From: SAR92 clade bacterium H231
GTDB lineage: Bacteria; Pseudomonadota; Gammaproteobacteria; Pseudomonadales; Porticoccaceae
Direction of reading: 5' to 3'
NCBI GenBank assembly: GCA_025153775.1
Contig: JAOALC010000002.1
Coordinates: 434,001-498,000 of the forward strand
DNA: 64,000 nucleotides
Below the pieces are notes generated by a model that was not told the origin of the DNA, made no database searches, and saw only the letters and a list, made by a program, of their open reading frames with translations. Below are positions 45,218-56,547 of the stretch, piece after piece. Made by a program: the position numbers and the translations under genes. Position 1 is the first letter of the stretch; every line of letters starts with the position of its first letter.

Positions 45218-47098
45218 ATGCCACTAGTCACACTGCAAGATATCTATTTAAGTTATGGCCAGCCGCCATTAATCGACCATATTAATCTGGTGATTGAGCG
45301 GGGTGAGCGGGTCTGTCTGATCGGTCGCAATGGCGCAGGTAAGTCGACTCTATTAAAGATTCTCACCGGTCAGATCACTGCCGACGACGGCGTATTAAAA
45401 CGCGCCTCGGGGGTCAAAATTGCCCAGTTGGAACAGTCTGTGCCCGAGGATGCCCAGGGCAGCGTGTTTGATGTTATCACCCAGGGTCTGGGCGCAGAGG
45501 GTGAGCTGGCCAAGCGCTACCACCATCTTATTCTTGAACTGGGCACTAACCCCAGCGACCAAACCATGCGCGACCTGGAAGAATGTCAGAGCGAGCTGGA
45601 CAGGGTCAATGGCTGGGATATTAACCAGCGCGTGGAATCCATTATCACCAAGATGGATCTGGACGCAGATGTGGATATCTCCAGCCTGTCCGGTGGCTAC
45701 AAACGCCGCGTGCTTCTGGCTCGAGCTCTGGTCTGCGACCCCGACCTGCTGCTGCTGGACGAACCCACCAACCATCTGGATATAGATGCGATTCAATGGG
45801 TTGAGCAGTTTCTGCTCAAGTGGGAGGGCTCATTATTATTTATTAGTCACGATCGTCGCTTTATGAACAATTTGGCCACGCGCTTTATCGAGATAGATCG
45901 CGGACAGCTGGCTGAATTTAACTGCAACTACGCCACCTATCTGCAGCGCAAAGAAGAGATTCTGGAAGTTGAAGACAAGCAAAATGCGCTATTTGATAAG
46001 CGCCTTTCCCAGGAAGAGGTGTGGATTCGACAGGGCATTAAGGCTCGCCGTACCCGCAACGAAGGCAGAGTGCGCGCACTGGAGTCCATGCGCCGAGAAT
46101 ACGCCGATCGCCGCAAGCGCCAGGGCACAGCGCGCATGGATATTCAGCAGGCTGAGAGGTCCGGCAAGATTGTCGCCGAGGCGCAAAATATTAGCTTCGC
46201 CTTTGCGGGCGATCAGCAGCCTGTGGTGCGCGACTTCTCTACGCTAATCCAGCGGGGCGACAAGGTAGGCTTTATAGGTCGCAACGGTGTTGGCAAAACC
46301 ACATTAATTAAATTGTTGCTCAGTGAGTTGGTGCCGCAACAGGGGTCCATTAAAACTGGTACCAACTTAAATGTGGCTTATTTTGATCAGTACCGGTCGG
46401 CGCTGGATGAAGAAAAATCTGTTCAGGACAATGTTTCCGGCGGTCGCGATATGCTGGAGATTGGCGGCAAGCCAAAACATGTTATCAGCTACCTACAGGA
46501 TTTTCTGTTTGCGCCTGAACGCTGCCGGCAGCCGGTCAAAGCGCTGTCTGGCGGGGAACGCAATCGGCTTTTATTGGCCAAGCTATTCACTCAACCGTCC
46601 AATGTGCTGGTACTGGACGAACCGACCAATGATCTGGACATAGATACACTGGATCTGCTGGAAGAGCTGCTGATCGACTATAAGGGCACCATTATTCTAG
46701 TCAGTCATGACCGCGCCTTTCTCAATAATGTAGTTACCAGTACCCTAGTGTTTGAGGGTAATGGTAGTATTAACCAGTATATTGGTGGCTACGACGACTG
46801 GCTGCGTCAGCGCAAAACCGAACAGCCCGCCAGCTCCCAACAGCCTGCCAAGGCCCAGACCAAAGCATCTTCGGCCAGCAAAAAGCTGTCCTACAAAGAT
46901 CAGCGAGAGCTGGATAATCTGCCCCAGGAAATTGAGAACCTAGAGACGCAGATTGCCGGGCTCTCAGAGCAGATCAGTCAGCCAGATTTTTATAGAGGCG
47001 ACCGCAATGACATAGCCGAAACCGAAACCCGCCTGTCCGAACTTCAGCAACAGCTCAGCCACTGCTATGACCGCTGGGAATCGCTGGAGAATCTATAG
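45218..47098 (+). CDS. uup: ABC-F ATPase Uup
   Basis: The 626-residue soluble protein has two ABC cassettes: Walker A GRNGAGKST with signature LSGGYKRR, and GRNGVGKTT with LSGGERNR. Both have DEPTN Walker B ends. The C-terminal coiled-coil domain (about 540-626) identifies Uup rather than EttA or YheS. ABC-F proteins act on the ribosome; Uup is also linked to DNA branch handling and transposon excision. It is probably co-transcribed with the RND exporter. Confidence 0.95.
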   Translation: MPLVTLQDIYLSYGQPPLIDHINLVIERGERVCLIGRNGAGKSTLLKILTGQITADDGVLKRASGVKIAQLEQSVPEDAQGSVFDVITQGLGAEGELAKRYHHLILELGTNPSDQTMRDLEECQSELDRVNGWDINQRVESIITKMDLDADVDISSLSGGYKRRVLLARALVCDPDLLLLDEPTNHLDIDAIQWVEQFLLKWEGSLLFISHDRRFMNNLATRFIEIDRGQLAEFNCNYATYLQRKEEILEVEDKQNALFDKRLSQEEVWIRQGIKARRTRNEGRVRALESMRREYADRRKRQGTARMDIQQAERSGKIVAEAQNISFAFAGDQQPVVRDFSTLIQRGDKVGFIGRNGVGKTTLIKLLLSELVPQQGSIKTGTNLNVAYFDQYRSALDEEKSVQDNVSGGRDMLEIGGKPKHVISYLQDFLFAPERCRQPVKALSGGERNRLLLAKLFTQPSNVLVLDEPTNDLDIDTLDLLEELLIDYKGTIILVSHDRAFLNNVVTSTLVFEGNGSINQYIGGYDDWLRQRKTEQPASSQQPAKAQTKASSASKKLSYKDQRELDNLPQEIENLETQIAGLSEQISQPDFYRGDRNDIAETETRLSELQQQLSHCYDRWESLENL

Positions 47099-47196
47099 GC
47101 CATTTAATTGCAGGGCTACCATGGCGAAACACCGCCGTTAGCTTTAAAATCGCTACCCTGTTGATCAGTTTAATAACCGGATACCCATAGAGCCCT

Positions 47197-48738
47197 ATGA
47201 CCACAGAGAAATCTCCCCTAGTACTGTTAATACTCGATGGCTTTGGCTACAGCGATGACCCAAAATATAACGCAATTGCCAGTGCTAATGCTCCAGTCTG
47301 GGAAAAGCTGTGGGGCAATAATCCCAAGACATTGATTCATACCTCTGGCCTGGCGGTGGGATTGCCCGATGGGCAGATGGGCAACTCCGAAGTAGGCCAT
47401 ATGACACTGGGTGCCGGCCGGGTTGTCTATCAAAACTTTACCCGCATCAACAAAGCTATTAGCGATGGTGATTTCTATACCAATCCGGTGTTTTGCGATG
47501 CCATAGATGAAGCTGTAGCCAGCGACAAGGCTGTGCATATACTGGGCTTGCTGTCTCCCGGCGGTGTTCACAGTCACGAAGACCATATCAATGCCATGCT
47601 GGAACTGGCCGCTCAGCGTGGGGCCAACAAAATCTATATTCACGCCTCTCTGGATGGTCGCGACTGCCCTCCACGCAGCGCCAAACCCTCATTGGAAAAA
47701 ACTCAGGCACTCTGTGCAAAGCTTGGCGTAGGTCGCATTGCCTCAGTGATCGGCCGCTTCTATTCCATGGACAGGGACAATCGCTGGGACCGGGTAGAAC
47801 AGGCCTATCGCCTCATAACTGAAGGCCTGGGAACCCAGAGTGCCACTGACCCAGTAAGCGCACTGGAGGCTGCCTATGCCAGAGGTGAAAACGATGAGTT
47901 TGTGCAGGCCACCACTATTGCTGGCCCTGGTGAGAGCCCGGTAGCAATCGAAGATGGCGATGCGGTTATCTTTATGAATTTCCGCCCAGACCGCGCCAGA
48001 GAGATCACCCATGCACTGGTCGACAGCGACTTTGCCGGCTTTGAGCGCGCTGTGGTACCAGCTATGTCCACCTTTGTTATGGCCACCGAGTACGAGGCCA
48101 ATATTCAGGTGCCCTGCGCCTATCCGCCAGAGGCGCTGGTTAATTCCCTGGGCGAATATCTGGCCGCAAATAATAAACAGCAACTGCGTATTGCCGAGAC
48201 AGAGAAATATGCCCATGTCACCTTCTTCTTTAGCGGCGGGCGAGAGTCCCTGTACCAGGGCGAAGAGCGACTGCTCATTCCATCACCAGATGTAAGCACC
48301 TATGATCAGATGCCAGAGATGAGCGCGCCAGAGGTCACAGAAAAACTGGTGGAGGCTATTGGCAGCGGCAAGTTTGATGCCATTATCTGCAACTATGCCA
48401 ACTGCGATCAGGTGGGCCACACAGGTGATTTGTCGGCCTCGATCAAAGCAGTGGAGGCTGTAGACGCCTGTCTGGCAAAGGTTCTAGAGGCTGTGACCCA
48501 GGCTGGTGGCGAACTGTTGATCACCGCCGATCACGGCAACGTTGAGGAAATGTTCGACGAGTTCAATAATCAGCCCCATACCCAGCACACCACCTTGCCA
48601 GTGCCACTGGTTTATGCCGGGCACCGCCAGCTCAGTCTGGACAGCGATGGCTCACTGGCCGATATAGCGCCCACCATGCTGGCACTGATGGGCTTGCAGC
48701 AACCGGTCGAGATGACCGGCCGCTCCCTGGTTCTCTGA
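47197..48738 (+). CDS. gpmI: Cofactor-independent phosphoglycerate mutase
   Basis: The 513-residue enzyme interconverts 3- and 2-phosphoglycerate. The manganese/alkaline-phosphatase-type motifs are LILDGFGY, the nucleophile Ser in [20 protein letters not shown] and [11 protein letters not shown]. Its stop codon overlaps the envC start by one base (TGATG), so the genes are coupled. Confidence 0.97.
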   Translation: MTTEKSPLVLLILDGFGYSDDPKYNAIASANAPVWEKLWGNNPKTLIHTSGLAVGLPDGQMGNSEVGHMTLGAGRVVYQNFTRINKAISDGDFYTNPVFCDAIDEAVASDKAVHILGLLSPGGVHSHEDHINAMLELAAQRGANKIYIHASLDGRDCPPRSAKPSLEKTQALCAKLGVGRIASVIGRFYSMDRDNRWDRVEQAYRLITEGLGTQSATDPVSALEAAYARGENDEFVQATTIAGPGESPVAIEDGDAVIFMNFRPDRAREITHALVDSDFAGFERAVVPAMSTFVMATEYEANIQVPCAYPPEALVNSLGEYLAANNKQQLRIAETEKYAHVTFFFSGGRESLYQGEERLLIPSPDVSTYDQMPEMSAPEVTEKLVEAIGSGKFDAIICNYANCDQVGHTGDLSASIKAVEAVDACLAKVLEAVTQAGGELLITADHGNVEEMFDEFNNQPHTQHTTLPVPLVYAGHRQLSLDSDGSLADIAPTMLALMGLQQPVEMTGRSLVL

Positions 48739-49907
48739 TGACCAGACCGGCAGCAAGGCAGAATTGGACATGGCGATTGCGCGCTGTGTTCAATGGCTTG
48801 CTGCTTACCTTCCTGCTGTCTCTAGGTGCGCTGGCCAGTGCCGATGAGGAGCAGGAGTTAGACAACCTCAAACGCTCCATCTCCAGCCTGGAGAAACAGC
48901 TCGAAAGTCGCGACAAAGAGCGCAATAGCCTGCAGGGCGAACTCAAAAAAGTCGAATTAGAGGCCAGTAAGATCAACAGCAATGTGCGCCGCCTGCGCAG
49001 CAAAATAAATAAACTGGAAAACGAGCTAAAAGATCTCAGCGGTCAGGAGAGAGATTTGCAACTGGGCATCAGGGGGCAGAGCGCCGCTATTGTCGAGCAA
49101 ATTGCCGCCGCCTATAAGCTGGGTAATCAGGAGCCGGTTAAACTGCTACTTAACCAAGAGGACCCTCAAAAAATTGCTCGGGTGTTTAAATACTATGATT
49201 ATTTTCTGCAGGCGCGCACAGAGAAAATTCAACGCTACAAAAAAGATGTCGACGAACTGGCCGCGGTCATTGCCGATATCGAGAGTCAAAAACTTCGCCT
49301 TACCCGCTCTCGCGCAGAATTAGAGGCAGATAAAACCAAACTGGCCCGCCAGGCCAAGAAACGCAAAAAGACCCTCAGCAATCTGCAGTCTTCACTGCGC
49401 ACCGATAAAAAGAAACTCAGCAAACTCAAGAAAGAGCGAAGCAAATTGGAAGAGCTGCTGGCTGCCGTTAATCAGGCTGCCGCAGAGCTGACACTGCCCT
49501 CTAACTATGAGTCTTTTCTGTCTCGCAAAGGTCAGCTAGACTGGCCCTTGAAAGGGCCTGTTGCCCATAGCTACGGCAGTAGGAGAAGCGGCGAACTGCG
49601 CTGGGAGGGCTGGCTGATTGGCGCCAAGGCCGGCGGCGAGGTCAAAGCTGTACATCAGGGCCGCGTGGTCTTCTCCAACTATCTGCGCGGATTTGGCCTG
49701 CTGGTGATTGTAGATCACAGCGATGGCTTCCTGACCCTCTACGCCCATAATCAGGAACTACTCAAGGATACCGGTGACTGGGTGCAGAACAATGAGATTC
49801 TATCCCGCGCCGGAGATACCGGCGGCCTGGATAAACCAGCACTGTATTTTGAGATTCGCAAAGACGGCAATCCGGCAGACCCAAAATCCTGGCTGGGCAA
49901 GCGCTAG
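48738..49907 (+). CDS. envC: Murein hydrolase activator EnvC
   Basis: The 389-residue protein has an N-terminal signal (about 10-34 ending ALASA), long coiled coils (about 35-250, Lys/Glu/Leu-rich) and a C-terminal LytM domain. The LytM catalytic residues are missing: LYAHNQELL lacks the second His, and LYFEIR has Tyr for His. It is thus the non-enzymatic type that activates amidases at the septum. The order gpmI-envC-ctpA is a conserved one in pseudomonad-like genomes. Confidence 0.94.
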   Translation: MTRPAARQNWTWRLRAVFNGLLLTFLLSLGALASADEEQELDNLKRSISSLEKQLESRDKERNSLQGELKKVELEASKINSNVRRLRSKINKLENELKDLSGQERDLQLGIRGQSAAIVEQIAAAYKLGNQEPVKLLLNQEDPQKIARVFKYYDYFLQARTEKIQRYKKDVDELAAVIADIESQKLRLTRSRAELEADKTKLARQAKKRKKTLSNLQSSLRTDKKKLSKLKKERSKLEELLAAVNQAAAELTLPSNYESFLSRKGQLDWPLKGPVAHSYGSRRSGELRWEGWLIGAKAGGEVKAVHQGRVVFSNYLRGFGLLVIVDHSDGFLTLYAHNQELLKDTGDWVQNNEILSRAGDTGGLDKPALYFEIRKDGNPADPKSWLGKR

Positions 49908-50020
49908 GGTTTGTGCCTATAGTTGGAGCATTGCATTCAACAAACTTTATGGGCATAAAGCCCTATGCAACCAAGCGGCAGTTTTAGACTCCAAGCTAGG
50001 TCAGTTTAAGGAAATCATCT

Positions 50021-51358
50021 ATGTTAAGAATACTATTCAGCCTGGCCCTGGGGTTTATTTCTCTCTCTTCGCTAGCCCAGGCCAGCGAACCGTCCAGTGA
50101 ATCAACCAGTGAGGCGTCGGCCTCAGAAGCAGCAGCCACCACCGAACAGGATCAGCGCCTACCCCTGCGTGAACTGCGCCTGTTTACCCAGGTATTTGAA
50201 CAGATCCGCCAGGGCTATGTTGAGGAGGTCAGTGATACCCAGCTACTGGAAAATGCTATCGCCGGACTGCTCACCGAACTGGATCCCCATTCGGTCTATC
50301 TCAATGAAGAGAGCTATGGCGATCTGGAAGAAAACTCCTCCGGCGAGTACGGTGGCCTGGGTCTGGAAGTAGCCACCCAGGATGGTATAATTCGCGTGGT
50401 ATCACCTATTGATGACAGTCCTGCAGCTGAGGCTGGCATTGAGGCAGGCGATCTGATCGTCAAGATGAATGGCAACCCGGTGCGCGGCATGAGCCTGCAG
50501 AAAGCCATAGAAAAAATGCGTGGCGAGAAGGGCACCAGTATCAAACTCACCGTCTATCGCGAAGGCGAAGATGACACCATAGATATAGATGTGGTGCGCG
50601 ATATTATTCAGGTTAGTGCTGTGCGCAACCGACTGCTTGAGCCCGGTTTTGGTTATGTGCGCGTTGCCCAATTCCAGCGCAAATCTGGCAGTGACTTTGT
50701 CGAAGCACTGCAAGAACTCAAACAGCAGAGCGACGAGGAGAGTCCATTAAAGGGGCTGGTGATTGATCTGCGCAATAATCCCGGCGGCCTAGTGCCCGCC
50801 TCGGTAGAGATTGCCGATGCCCTGTTGGACAGCGGCACTATAGTCTATACCCAGGGGCGTCTGCCCAGCGCCAACCAGAGCTTTGAGGCCAGTCCAGGCG
50901 ATATGCTTGAAGGGCTGCCTGTAGTGGTGCTGATCAATGGCGGCAGCGCCTCAGCCTCAGAAATTGTGGCAGGTGCGCTGCAAGACCATGGCCGTGCAGC
51001 TATTCTGGGTACCCAGAGTTTCGGCAAGGGCTCGGTGCAAACTGTGGTTCCCCTGGGCGATGGTCGCGCCGTTAAATTGACCACCGCAAGATACTTCACC
51101 CCCAATGGTCGCTCAATTCAGGCAGAGGGTATCGTGCCCGACATCAGTGTAGAGCGCGCAGAAATACGGCCCTATAACCTTCGTCAGCGGGTACGTGAAT
51201 CTGATCTGGAGGGCCATTTAGAAACCATGGATGAGGACAATCCACCCCCAGACAGTGCCAGCGACAACCAGGCTAAAGAAGACTTGAGCACAGACAATCA
51301 ACTCTATGAAGCTGTTAACCTGCTCAAAGGGTTTTATCTGCTGGGGTCCAAGTCCTGA
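50021..51358 (+). CDS. ctpA: Carboxy-terminal processing protease CtpA (S41)
   Basis: The 445-residue protein has a signal peptide (LFSLALGFISLSSLAQA), a PDZ domain (about 95-185) and the S41 protease core with the Ser in GGSASASEIV and the Lys in GTQSFGKGSVQ. It cleaves periplasmic proteins from their C-termini; in Pseudomonas CtpA degrades murein hydrolases, which would fit its place after envC. An acidic, Ser-rich tail closes the protein. Confidence 0.95.
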   Translation: MLRILFSLALGFISLSSLAQASEPSSESTSEASASEAAATTEQDQRLPLRELRLFTQVFEQIRQGYVEEVSDTQLLENAIAGLLTELDPHSVYLNEESYGDLEENSSGEYGGLGLEVATQDGIIRVVSPIDDSPAAEAGIEAGDLIVKMNGNPVRGMSLQKAIEKMRGEKGTSIKLTVYREGEDDTIDIDVVRDIIQVSAVRNRLLEPGFGYVRVAQFQRKSGSDFVEALQELKQQSDEESPLKGLVIDLRNNPGGLVPASVEIADALLDSGTIVYTQGRLPSANQSFEASPGDMLEGLPVVVLINGGSASASEIVAGALQDHGRAAILGTQSFGKGSVQTVVPLGDGRAVKLTTARYFTPNGRSIQAEGIVPDISVERAEIRPYNLRQRVRESDLEGHLETMDEDNPPPDSASDNQAKEDLSTDNQLYEAVNLLKGFYLLGSKS

Positions 51359-51398
51359 GTATCGGCTGTCCAATTTCCCAGCTGCAGGCCGATCTATT

Positions 51399-52235
51399 CT
51401 AGATGCTCACAGCTGAGGGGGATGGCAGGTCTGCATTATGTATATGGATATCACGCTGGGGAAATGGAATGGAAATCCCCTGGGCATCCAGCGCCTTCTT
51501 GGCCGCCTCGGTAATATTAAAATATACATCCCAGTAGTCTGCTGTATTCACCCAGGGGCGGCAGACTAGGTTGACCGAGCTATCCGCCAACTCCACCACC
51601 GCAATTGTAGGCGCGGGCTCCCCGAGAACTCTGGGTTCAGAGGCCACGACAGATTGCAGTACGGCTTTGGCAGCATCTATATCGTCGCTGTAACCTATGC
51701 CAAAAACCATATCCACCCGTCGAGTTTCATTGGCGGAATAGTTAGTGATATTGCCACTGATCACACCACCATTGGGGACGATAATTTTTTTGTTATCCGG
51801 AGAATGAAGCTCTGTGGTAAATATTTGAATTTTCTGCACCACACCAGAGACGCCGGCGACTTCAATAAAATCACCAACCTTAAAGGGGCGGAAAATAAGA
51901 ATAAGTACACCTGCTGCAAAATTGGCCAGAGAACCCTGCAGTGCCAGCCCAACCGCCAAACCAGCGGCACCCAGAATAGCCACAAAAGAAGCGGTCTGAA
52001 TTCCCAGCTGCCCAAGAGAGGCAATCACCACAAAGAACAACAATGTCCAGGAGACCAGACTGCTGACAAAGTGCTCAATCGCAGGATCAACATTATTTTT
52101 TGCCAGTATCCTCTGCACAATACTGGCGATTCTTTTGACCACCCACTTACCCACAATAAAGATTGCCAGGGCCAAAATCAGCTGAACCCCATAGAGCATT
52201 GCTAGCTCTTGCAACATCTCAATCGACTCACCCAT
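51399..52235 (-). CDS. Small-conductance mechanosensitive channel (MscS family)
   Basis: The 278-residue protein has three membrane helices. TM3 reads GLAVGLALQGSLANFAAGV, followed by FRPFKVGDFIEVAGVSG, the classic pore and beta-domain of MscS. It opens under membrane tension to release solutes on osmotic down-shock. The start at 52235 has AGGAT upstream; 12 more codons are open but lack a site. The size matches E. coli MscS. Confidence 0.95.
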   Translation of the reverse strand: MGESIEMLQELAMLYGVQLILALAIFIVGKWVVKRIASIVQRILAKNNVDPAIEHFVSSLVSWTLLFFVVIASLGQLGIQTASFVAILGAAGLAVGLALQGSLANFAAGVLILIFRPFKVGDFIEVAGVSGVVQKIQIFTTELHSPDNKKIIVPNGGVISGNITNYSANETRRVDMVFGIGYSDDIDAAKAVLQSVVASEPRVLGEPAPTIAVVELADSSVNLVCRPWVNTADYWDVYFNITEAAKKALDAQGISIPFPQRDIHIHNADLPSPSAVSI

Positions 52236-52265
52236 AGTAAAAATCCTTTTAACAATTACAGTTCG

Positions 52266-52286
52266 GCCCAATCCTATGGATTGGGC
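52266..52286. other. 9-bp perfect stem-loop between parC and the MscS gene
   Basis: GCCCAATCC-TAT-GGATTGGGC has no T-run on either side, so it is not a standard terminator. It could be an RNA stabiliser or a protein site. Confidence 0.7.
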
Positions 52287-52360
52287 GTTCCTATTAAGGG
52301 TAGTCGATTAACGACCCACAGGTGCGCAAAAAGTCTTTTGACCGCAGGTTTTAGGCTGTC

Positions 52361-54613
52361 TCAGCTGCTCTCGATATCCAGCCTGTCCACCTTCTGGAAT
52401 CCGCGGGGCAACTTGTGTCCGCGACGTCCGCGCTCACCGCGGTAATGCTCCAGGTCCTTTTCTTTCATCACTAGATAACGCTTGCCTGAGTGCACCACCA
52501 GGGAACCTCCCTCGGGGATAATGCCATAGTCGATCAGAAACTCTTCGCGGGACTGCAGACGGGAGCCGGGAATATTAATAATCTTATTGCCTTTGCCCCG
52601 GGCCAGTTCAGGTAGATCGGCAATTGGGAACACCAACATGCGCCCCTCATTACTTACGGCGGCAATTAGTGCGTTATCCGTATTGACCATCTGTGGCGAC
52701 AGTATGCGCGCGCCCTTGGGTATTGAAACCACGGCCTTACCTGCCTTGTTCTTGGTAAATAGATCGCCAACTTTGGCAATAAAACCATAGCCCGCATCTG
52801 TGCCCATCAGAATCTTCTGCTCATCAGCTCCCATTAGCACATCGGTAAAGAGCGCGCCCGGTGGCATTTTGAGACGACCGGTGGCAGGTTCGCCCTGACC
52901 GCGGGCCGAGGGTAATGTGTGTCCCGGCAAAGCGTAGTAACGGCCTGTGGTGTCCTGCAAAAACACATTTTGATTGCTTTTGCCTTTGGCCGCTGAGAGA
53001 AATTTATCACCAGATTTGTAACTGAGACTGGTTGGGTCAATGTCATGGCCTTTGGCTGCACGCAGCCAACCTTTATCTGACAGCACTGCGGTGATGGGCT
53101 CTGCGGTCATCAGGTCTTTTTCGTTAAAGGCCTGGGCTTCACCGCGCTCTGTCAGTGGGGAGCGGCGCTCGTCACCAAATTCTTCGGCTGTGGCCTTGAG
53201 CTCTTTTTTAACCAGTGTTTTCAAGCGAGCCTCGGAACCCAGCAACAATTCAAGCTCAGCTTTTTCGCGAGCCAATTCGTCTTGCTCGGCGCGAATTTTG
53301 ACTTCCTCAAGACGCGCTAACTGGCGCAACTTGGTATCTAGGATATATTCGGCCTGGGTGTCGGAGAGACCAAAGCGAGCGATTAATGCCGGCTTGGGTT
53401 CGTCCTCAGTACGAATAATATGAATCACTTCGTCGATATTTAAAAATGCGATCAGCAAACCATCTAAGAGGTGAAGTCGCTTATCGACCTTTTGCAGGCG
53501 ATAATCTAGACGGCGCCTGGTGACATCGGTGCGGAAGCTTAGCCAGTCCTTAAGAATACGGCGCAGATCCATCACTGCGGGGCGCCCATCTATACCAATA
53601 ATATTCATATTGATTCGGTAGCTGCGCTCAAGATCAGTGGTGGCAAATAGGTGATCCATTAATGCGCTGATATCAACTCGGTTAGAGCGCGGGGTGATCA
53701 CCAGTCTAGTGGGGTTCTCATGGTCCGACTCATCCCGCAAGTCCTCGACCATAGGCAGCTTTTTATTGCGCATCTGTGCGGCAATCTGCTCGAGAATCTT
53801 GGAGCCAGAGGCCTGGAATGGCAGCGCGGTGACAATCACATCGCCATCTTCTTTATTCCAGATGGCGCGCATCTTGACTGAGCCGCGGCCAGTCTCATAG
53901 GTATTTAGAATATCTGCCTGGGGGGTAATAATTTCCGCATCGGTGGGAAAGTCTGGCGCCTTAATATATTCCATTAGCTCAGGCACAGAGGCCTTGGGGC
54001 TGTCGAGTAGGTGCAGGCAGGCACTGACTACTTCATTGAGGTTGTGGGGTGGAATATCCGTTGCCATGCCCACAGCAATACCAGTGGTGCCATTGAGTAA
54101 TACATTGGGCACTCGCGCCGGCAAAATCTCTGGTTCATCCATGGTGGCATCAAAGTTAGGCCGCCAGTTGGCTGTGCCCTGACCCAGCTCCGATAGCAGT
54201 ACATCTGCGTATTTCGACAGCTTGGACTCGGTGTAACGCATGGCAGCAAAGGATTTGGGATCATCAGGAGAGCCCCAGTTGCCCTGGCCATCAACCAGCG
54301 GATAGCGATATGAGAATGGCTGCGCCATCAATACCATGGCCTCATAGGCGGCACTGTCGCCATGGGGATGATACTTACCTATCACATCACCCACGGTACG
54401 GGCAGATTTTTTGTATTTGGCATTGGCTTTGAGGCCCAACTCACTCATCGCAAAGACAATACGTCTCTGCACGGGCTTGAGCCCATCGCCTATATGGGGC
54501 AGTGCGCGGTCGAGAATTACGTACATGGAATAATCCAGGTAGGCCTGCTCGGCATAGTCGCTTAGGGGCCGACTCTCCAACCCCTGATCATTAAAGGTGA
54601 CTATATCGTTCAT
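52361..54613 (-). CDS. parC: DNA topoisomerase IV subunit A
   Basis: The 750-residue protein has the catalytic Tyr127 in [10 protein letters not shown]. The quinolone-determining segment [15 protein letters not shown] keeps the susceptible Ser87 and Glu91 (Ser80/Glu84 in E. coli). The C-terminal half forms the beta-pinwheel. With ParE it decatenates chromosomes. It follows parE after 37 bp. Confidence 0.98.
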   Translation of the reverse strand: MNDIVTFNDQGLESRPLSDYAEQAYLDYSMYVILDRALPHIGDGLKPVQRRIVFAMSELGLKANAKYKKSARTVGDVIGKYHPHGDSAAYEAMVLMAQPFSYRYPLVDGQGNWGSPDDPKSFAAMRYTESKLSKYADVLLSELGQGTANWRPNFDATMDEPEILPARVPNVLLNGTTGIAVGMATDIPPHNLNEVVSACLHLLDSPKASVPELMEYIKAPDFPTDAEIITPQADILNTYETGRGSVKMRAIWNKEDGDVIVTALPFQASGSKILEQIAAQMRNKKLPMVEDLRDESDHENPTRLVITPRSNRVDISALMDHLFATTDLERSYRINMNIIGIDGRPAVMDLRRILKDWLSFRTDVTRRRLDYRLQKVDKRLHLLDGLLIAFLNIDEVIHIIRTEDEPKPALIARFGLSDTQAEYILDTKLRQLARLEEVKIRAEQDELAREKAELELLLGSEARLKTLVKKELKATAEEFGDERRSPLTERGEAQAFNEKDLMTAEPITAVLSDKGWLRAAKGHDIDPTSLSYKSGDKFLSAAKGKSNQNVFLQDTTGRYYALPGHTLPSARGQGEPATGRLKMPPGALFTDVLMGADEQKILMGTDAGYGFIAKVGDLFTKNKAGKAVVSIPKGARILSPQMVNTDNALIAAVSNEGRMLVFPIADLPELARGKGNKIINIPGSRLQSREEFLIDYGIIPEGGSLVVHSGKRYLVMKEKDLEHYRGERGRRGHKLPRGFQKVDRLDIESS

Positions 54614-54650
54614 CGTTTTTCCTGTCTCTCAATTTAGCTTGGGTAAATAT

Positions 54651-56543
54651 TTAAAGATTGGCTGCATCAGCCAGGTTGCCTTTGGTTTCTAGCCACTGGC
54701 GACGATCCGAGGCGCGCTTTTTGGCCAGCAACATATCCAGAATGCCATTGGTGTCATCGCCGGGCTCAAGGGTCAGCTGCACCAGCCGCCGCGTGTCTGG
54801 ATCCATAGTGGTCTCGCGCAGCTGCAGTGGGTTCATTTCACCCAGCCCTTTAAAGCGCTGCACATTGACCTTGCCGCGCTTGCCCTCGGCCTGAATACGG
54901 TCGAGTATGCCCTGACGCTCAGCATCATCCAGTGCGTAATAGACCTCTTTACCCACATCAATTCTAAACAGCGGTGGCATGGCGACATAGACATGACCGG
55001 CGCTGACCAGCGGGCGGAAGTGGCGAACAAACAGCGCGCACAGCAGCGTAGCAATATGCAGGCCATCGGAGTCCGCATCAGCGAGGATGCAAACCTTGTG
55101 GTAACGCAGGGAATCTGTACTTTCCAGGGCGGGATCAACCCCCAGTGCCACAGAGATATCATGCACTTCTTGGGAGGCGAGAATCTCCTGAGAGTCCACT
55201 TCCCAGGTATTTAGAATCTTACCTCGCAGCGGCATTATCGCCTGATGCTCTCGATTGCGAGCCTGCTTGGCGGAACCACCAGCAGAGTCACCCTCAACCA
55301 AAAAGATTTCACATTGCTCTGGCTCGCCACTGGAACAGTCGGCCAGCTTGCCCGGCAGCGCCGGACCCTGGGTAATCTTTTTGCGCACCACCTTTTTGCT
55401 GGCACGCATGCGTCGCTGGGCATTAAAAATACACAGCTCGGCAAGCTTCTCTGCTTCTTCGGTATGCTGATTGAGCCACAGACTAAAGGCATCTTTAACC
55501 ACGCCAGAGACAAAGGCCGCCACTTCGCGGGAGGAAAGTCGATCTTTGGTCTGTCCCGAGAACTGCGGATCAGCCAGCTTTGAACTGAGTACAAAGCTAC
55601 AGCGATCCCAGATATCGTCCGGAGTCAGTTTTACGCCTCTGGGCAGTAGATTGCGAAATTCGCAGAACTCGCGCATGGCGTCGAGCAGACCACTGCGCAA
55701 ACCGTTCACATGGGTGCCGCCCTGGGGTGTGGGGATCAGGTTGACATAACTTTCCTGAACCAGCTCACCACCCTCTGGCATCCATTGCACCGCCCAGTCA
55801 GCCGCCTCGTTGTCAGAGGCAAAGGCACCTATAAACGGCTCTGCTGGCACCACTTCCCAGCCGTGGAGAGCACCGGCTAAATAATCTTTTAAACCATCTT
55901 CGTAGTACCACTCTTCGCTTTCACCTGTATTCTCATCGTGAAAGCTCATGGTCAGGCCACCGCAGAGTACCGCTTTGGCGCGCAGCACATGGCGCAGTCT
56001 GGAGACGCTGAATTTCACCGAATCAAAGTAAGAGGCGTCGGGCCAGAAACGCAGAATAGTCCCTGTGTTGCGCTGACCGCAGGTATCTATCGCTGCCAGA
56101 TCAGAGGTTTTATCACCATGGGCAAACAGAATCTGGTGCACCTTTCCATCGCGCTTGACTATTACATCGAGCTTGTTGGACAGGGCATTAACCACAGACA
56201 CACCCACACCATGCAAACCACCAGAGAACTGGTAGTTGTCATTGGAGAACTTGCCGCCCGCATGCAGGGTAGACAGAATGACTTCCACACCGGGCAGGCC
56301 TTGCTCTGGGTGAATATCTACTGGCATTCCGCGGCCATCGTCGCACACCGACAGAGACCCATCCTTGTGTAAGCTAACATCAATGCGGCTGGCGTGGCCC
56401 GCCAGGGCTTCATCCACACTGTTATCAATGACCTCCTGGGCCAAGTGATTGGGGCGACTGGTATCTGTGTACATGCCCGGGCGCTTGCGCACCGGATCCA
56501 GGCCAGTCAGGACTTCAATATCTTTTGCGTCGTAGTTGCTCAT
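54651..56543 (-). CDS. parE: DNA topoisomerase IV subunit B
   Basis: The 630-residue GHKL ATPase has VIDNSVDEALAG, DDGRGMPV, GGLHGVGVSVVNAL and the TOPRIM motif EGDSAGGSAKQ with later DADSDGLHI. It supplies the ATPase of topoisomerase IV. It starts 4 bp after yqiA stops, within the nudF-yqiB-cpdA-yqiA-parE order known from E. coli. Confidence 0.98.
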   Translation of the reverse strand: MSNYDAKDIEVLTGLDPVRKRPGMYTDTSRPNHLAQEVIDNSVDEALAGHASRIDVSLHKDGSLSVCDDGRGMPVDIHPEQGLPGVEVILSTLHAGGKFSNDNYQFSGGLHGVGVSVVNALSNKLDVIVKRDGKVHQILFAHGDKTSDLAAIDTCGQRNTGTILRFWPDASYFDSVKFSVSRLRHVLRAKAVLCGGLTMSFHDENTGESEEWYYEDGLKDYLAGALHGWEVVPAEPFIGAFASDNEAADWAVQWMPEGGELVQESYVNLIPTPQGGTHVNGLRSGLLDAMREFCEFRNLLPRGVKLTPDDIWDRCSFVLSSKLADPQFSGQTKDRLSSREVAAFVSGVVKDAFSLWLNQHTEEAEKLAELCIFNAQRRMRASKKVVRKKITQGPALPGKLADCSSGEPEQCEIFLVEGDSAGGSAKQARNREHQAIMPLRGKILNTWEVDSQEILASQEVHDISVALGVDPALESTDSLRYHKVCILADADSDGLHIATLLCALFVRHFRPLVSAGHVYVAMPPLFRIDVGKEVYYALDDAERQGILDRIQAEGKRGKVNVQRFKGLGEMNPLQLRETTMDPDTRRLVQLTLEPGDDTNGILDMLLAKKRASDRRQWLETKGNLADAANL

Positions 56544-56547
56544 CTGC

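Noticed and set aside
52266-52286. Stem-loop as terminator of parC
   Set aside because: The stem is strong but has no T-run on either strand.
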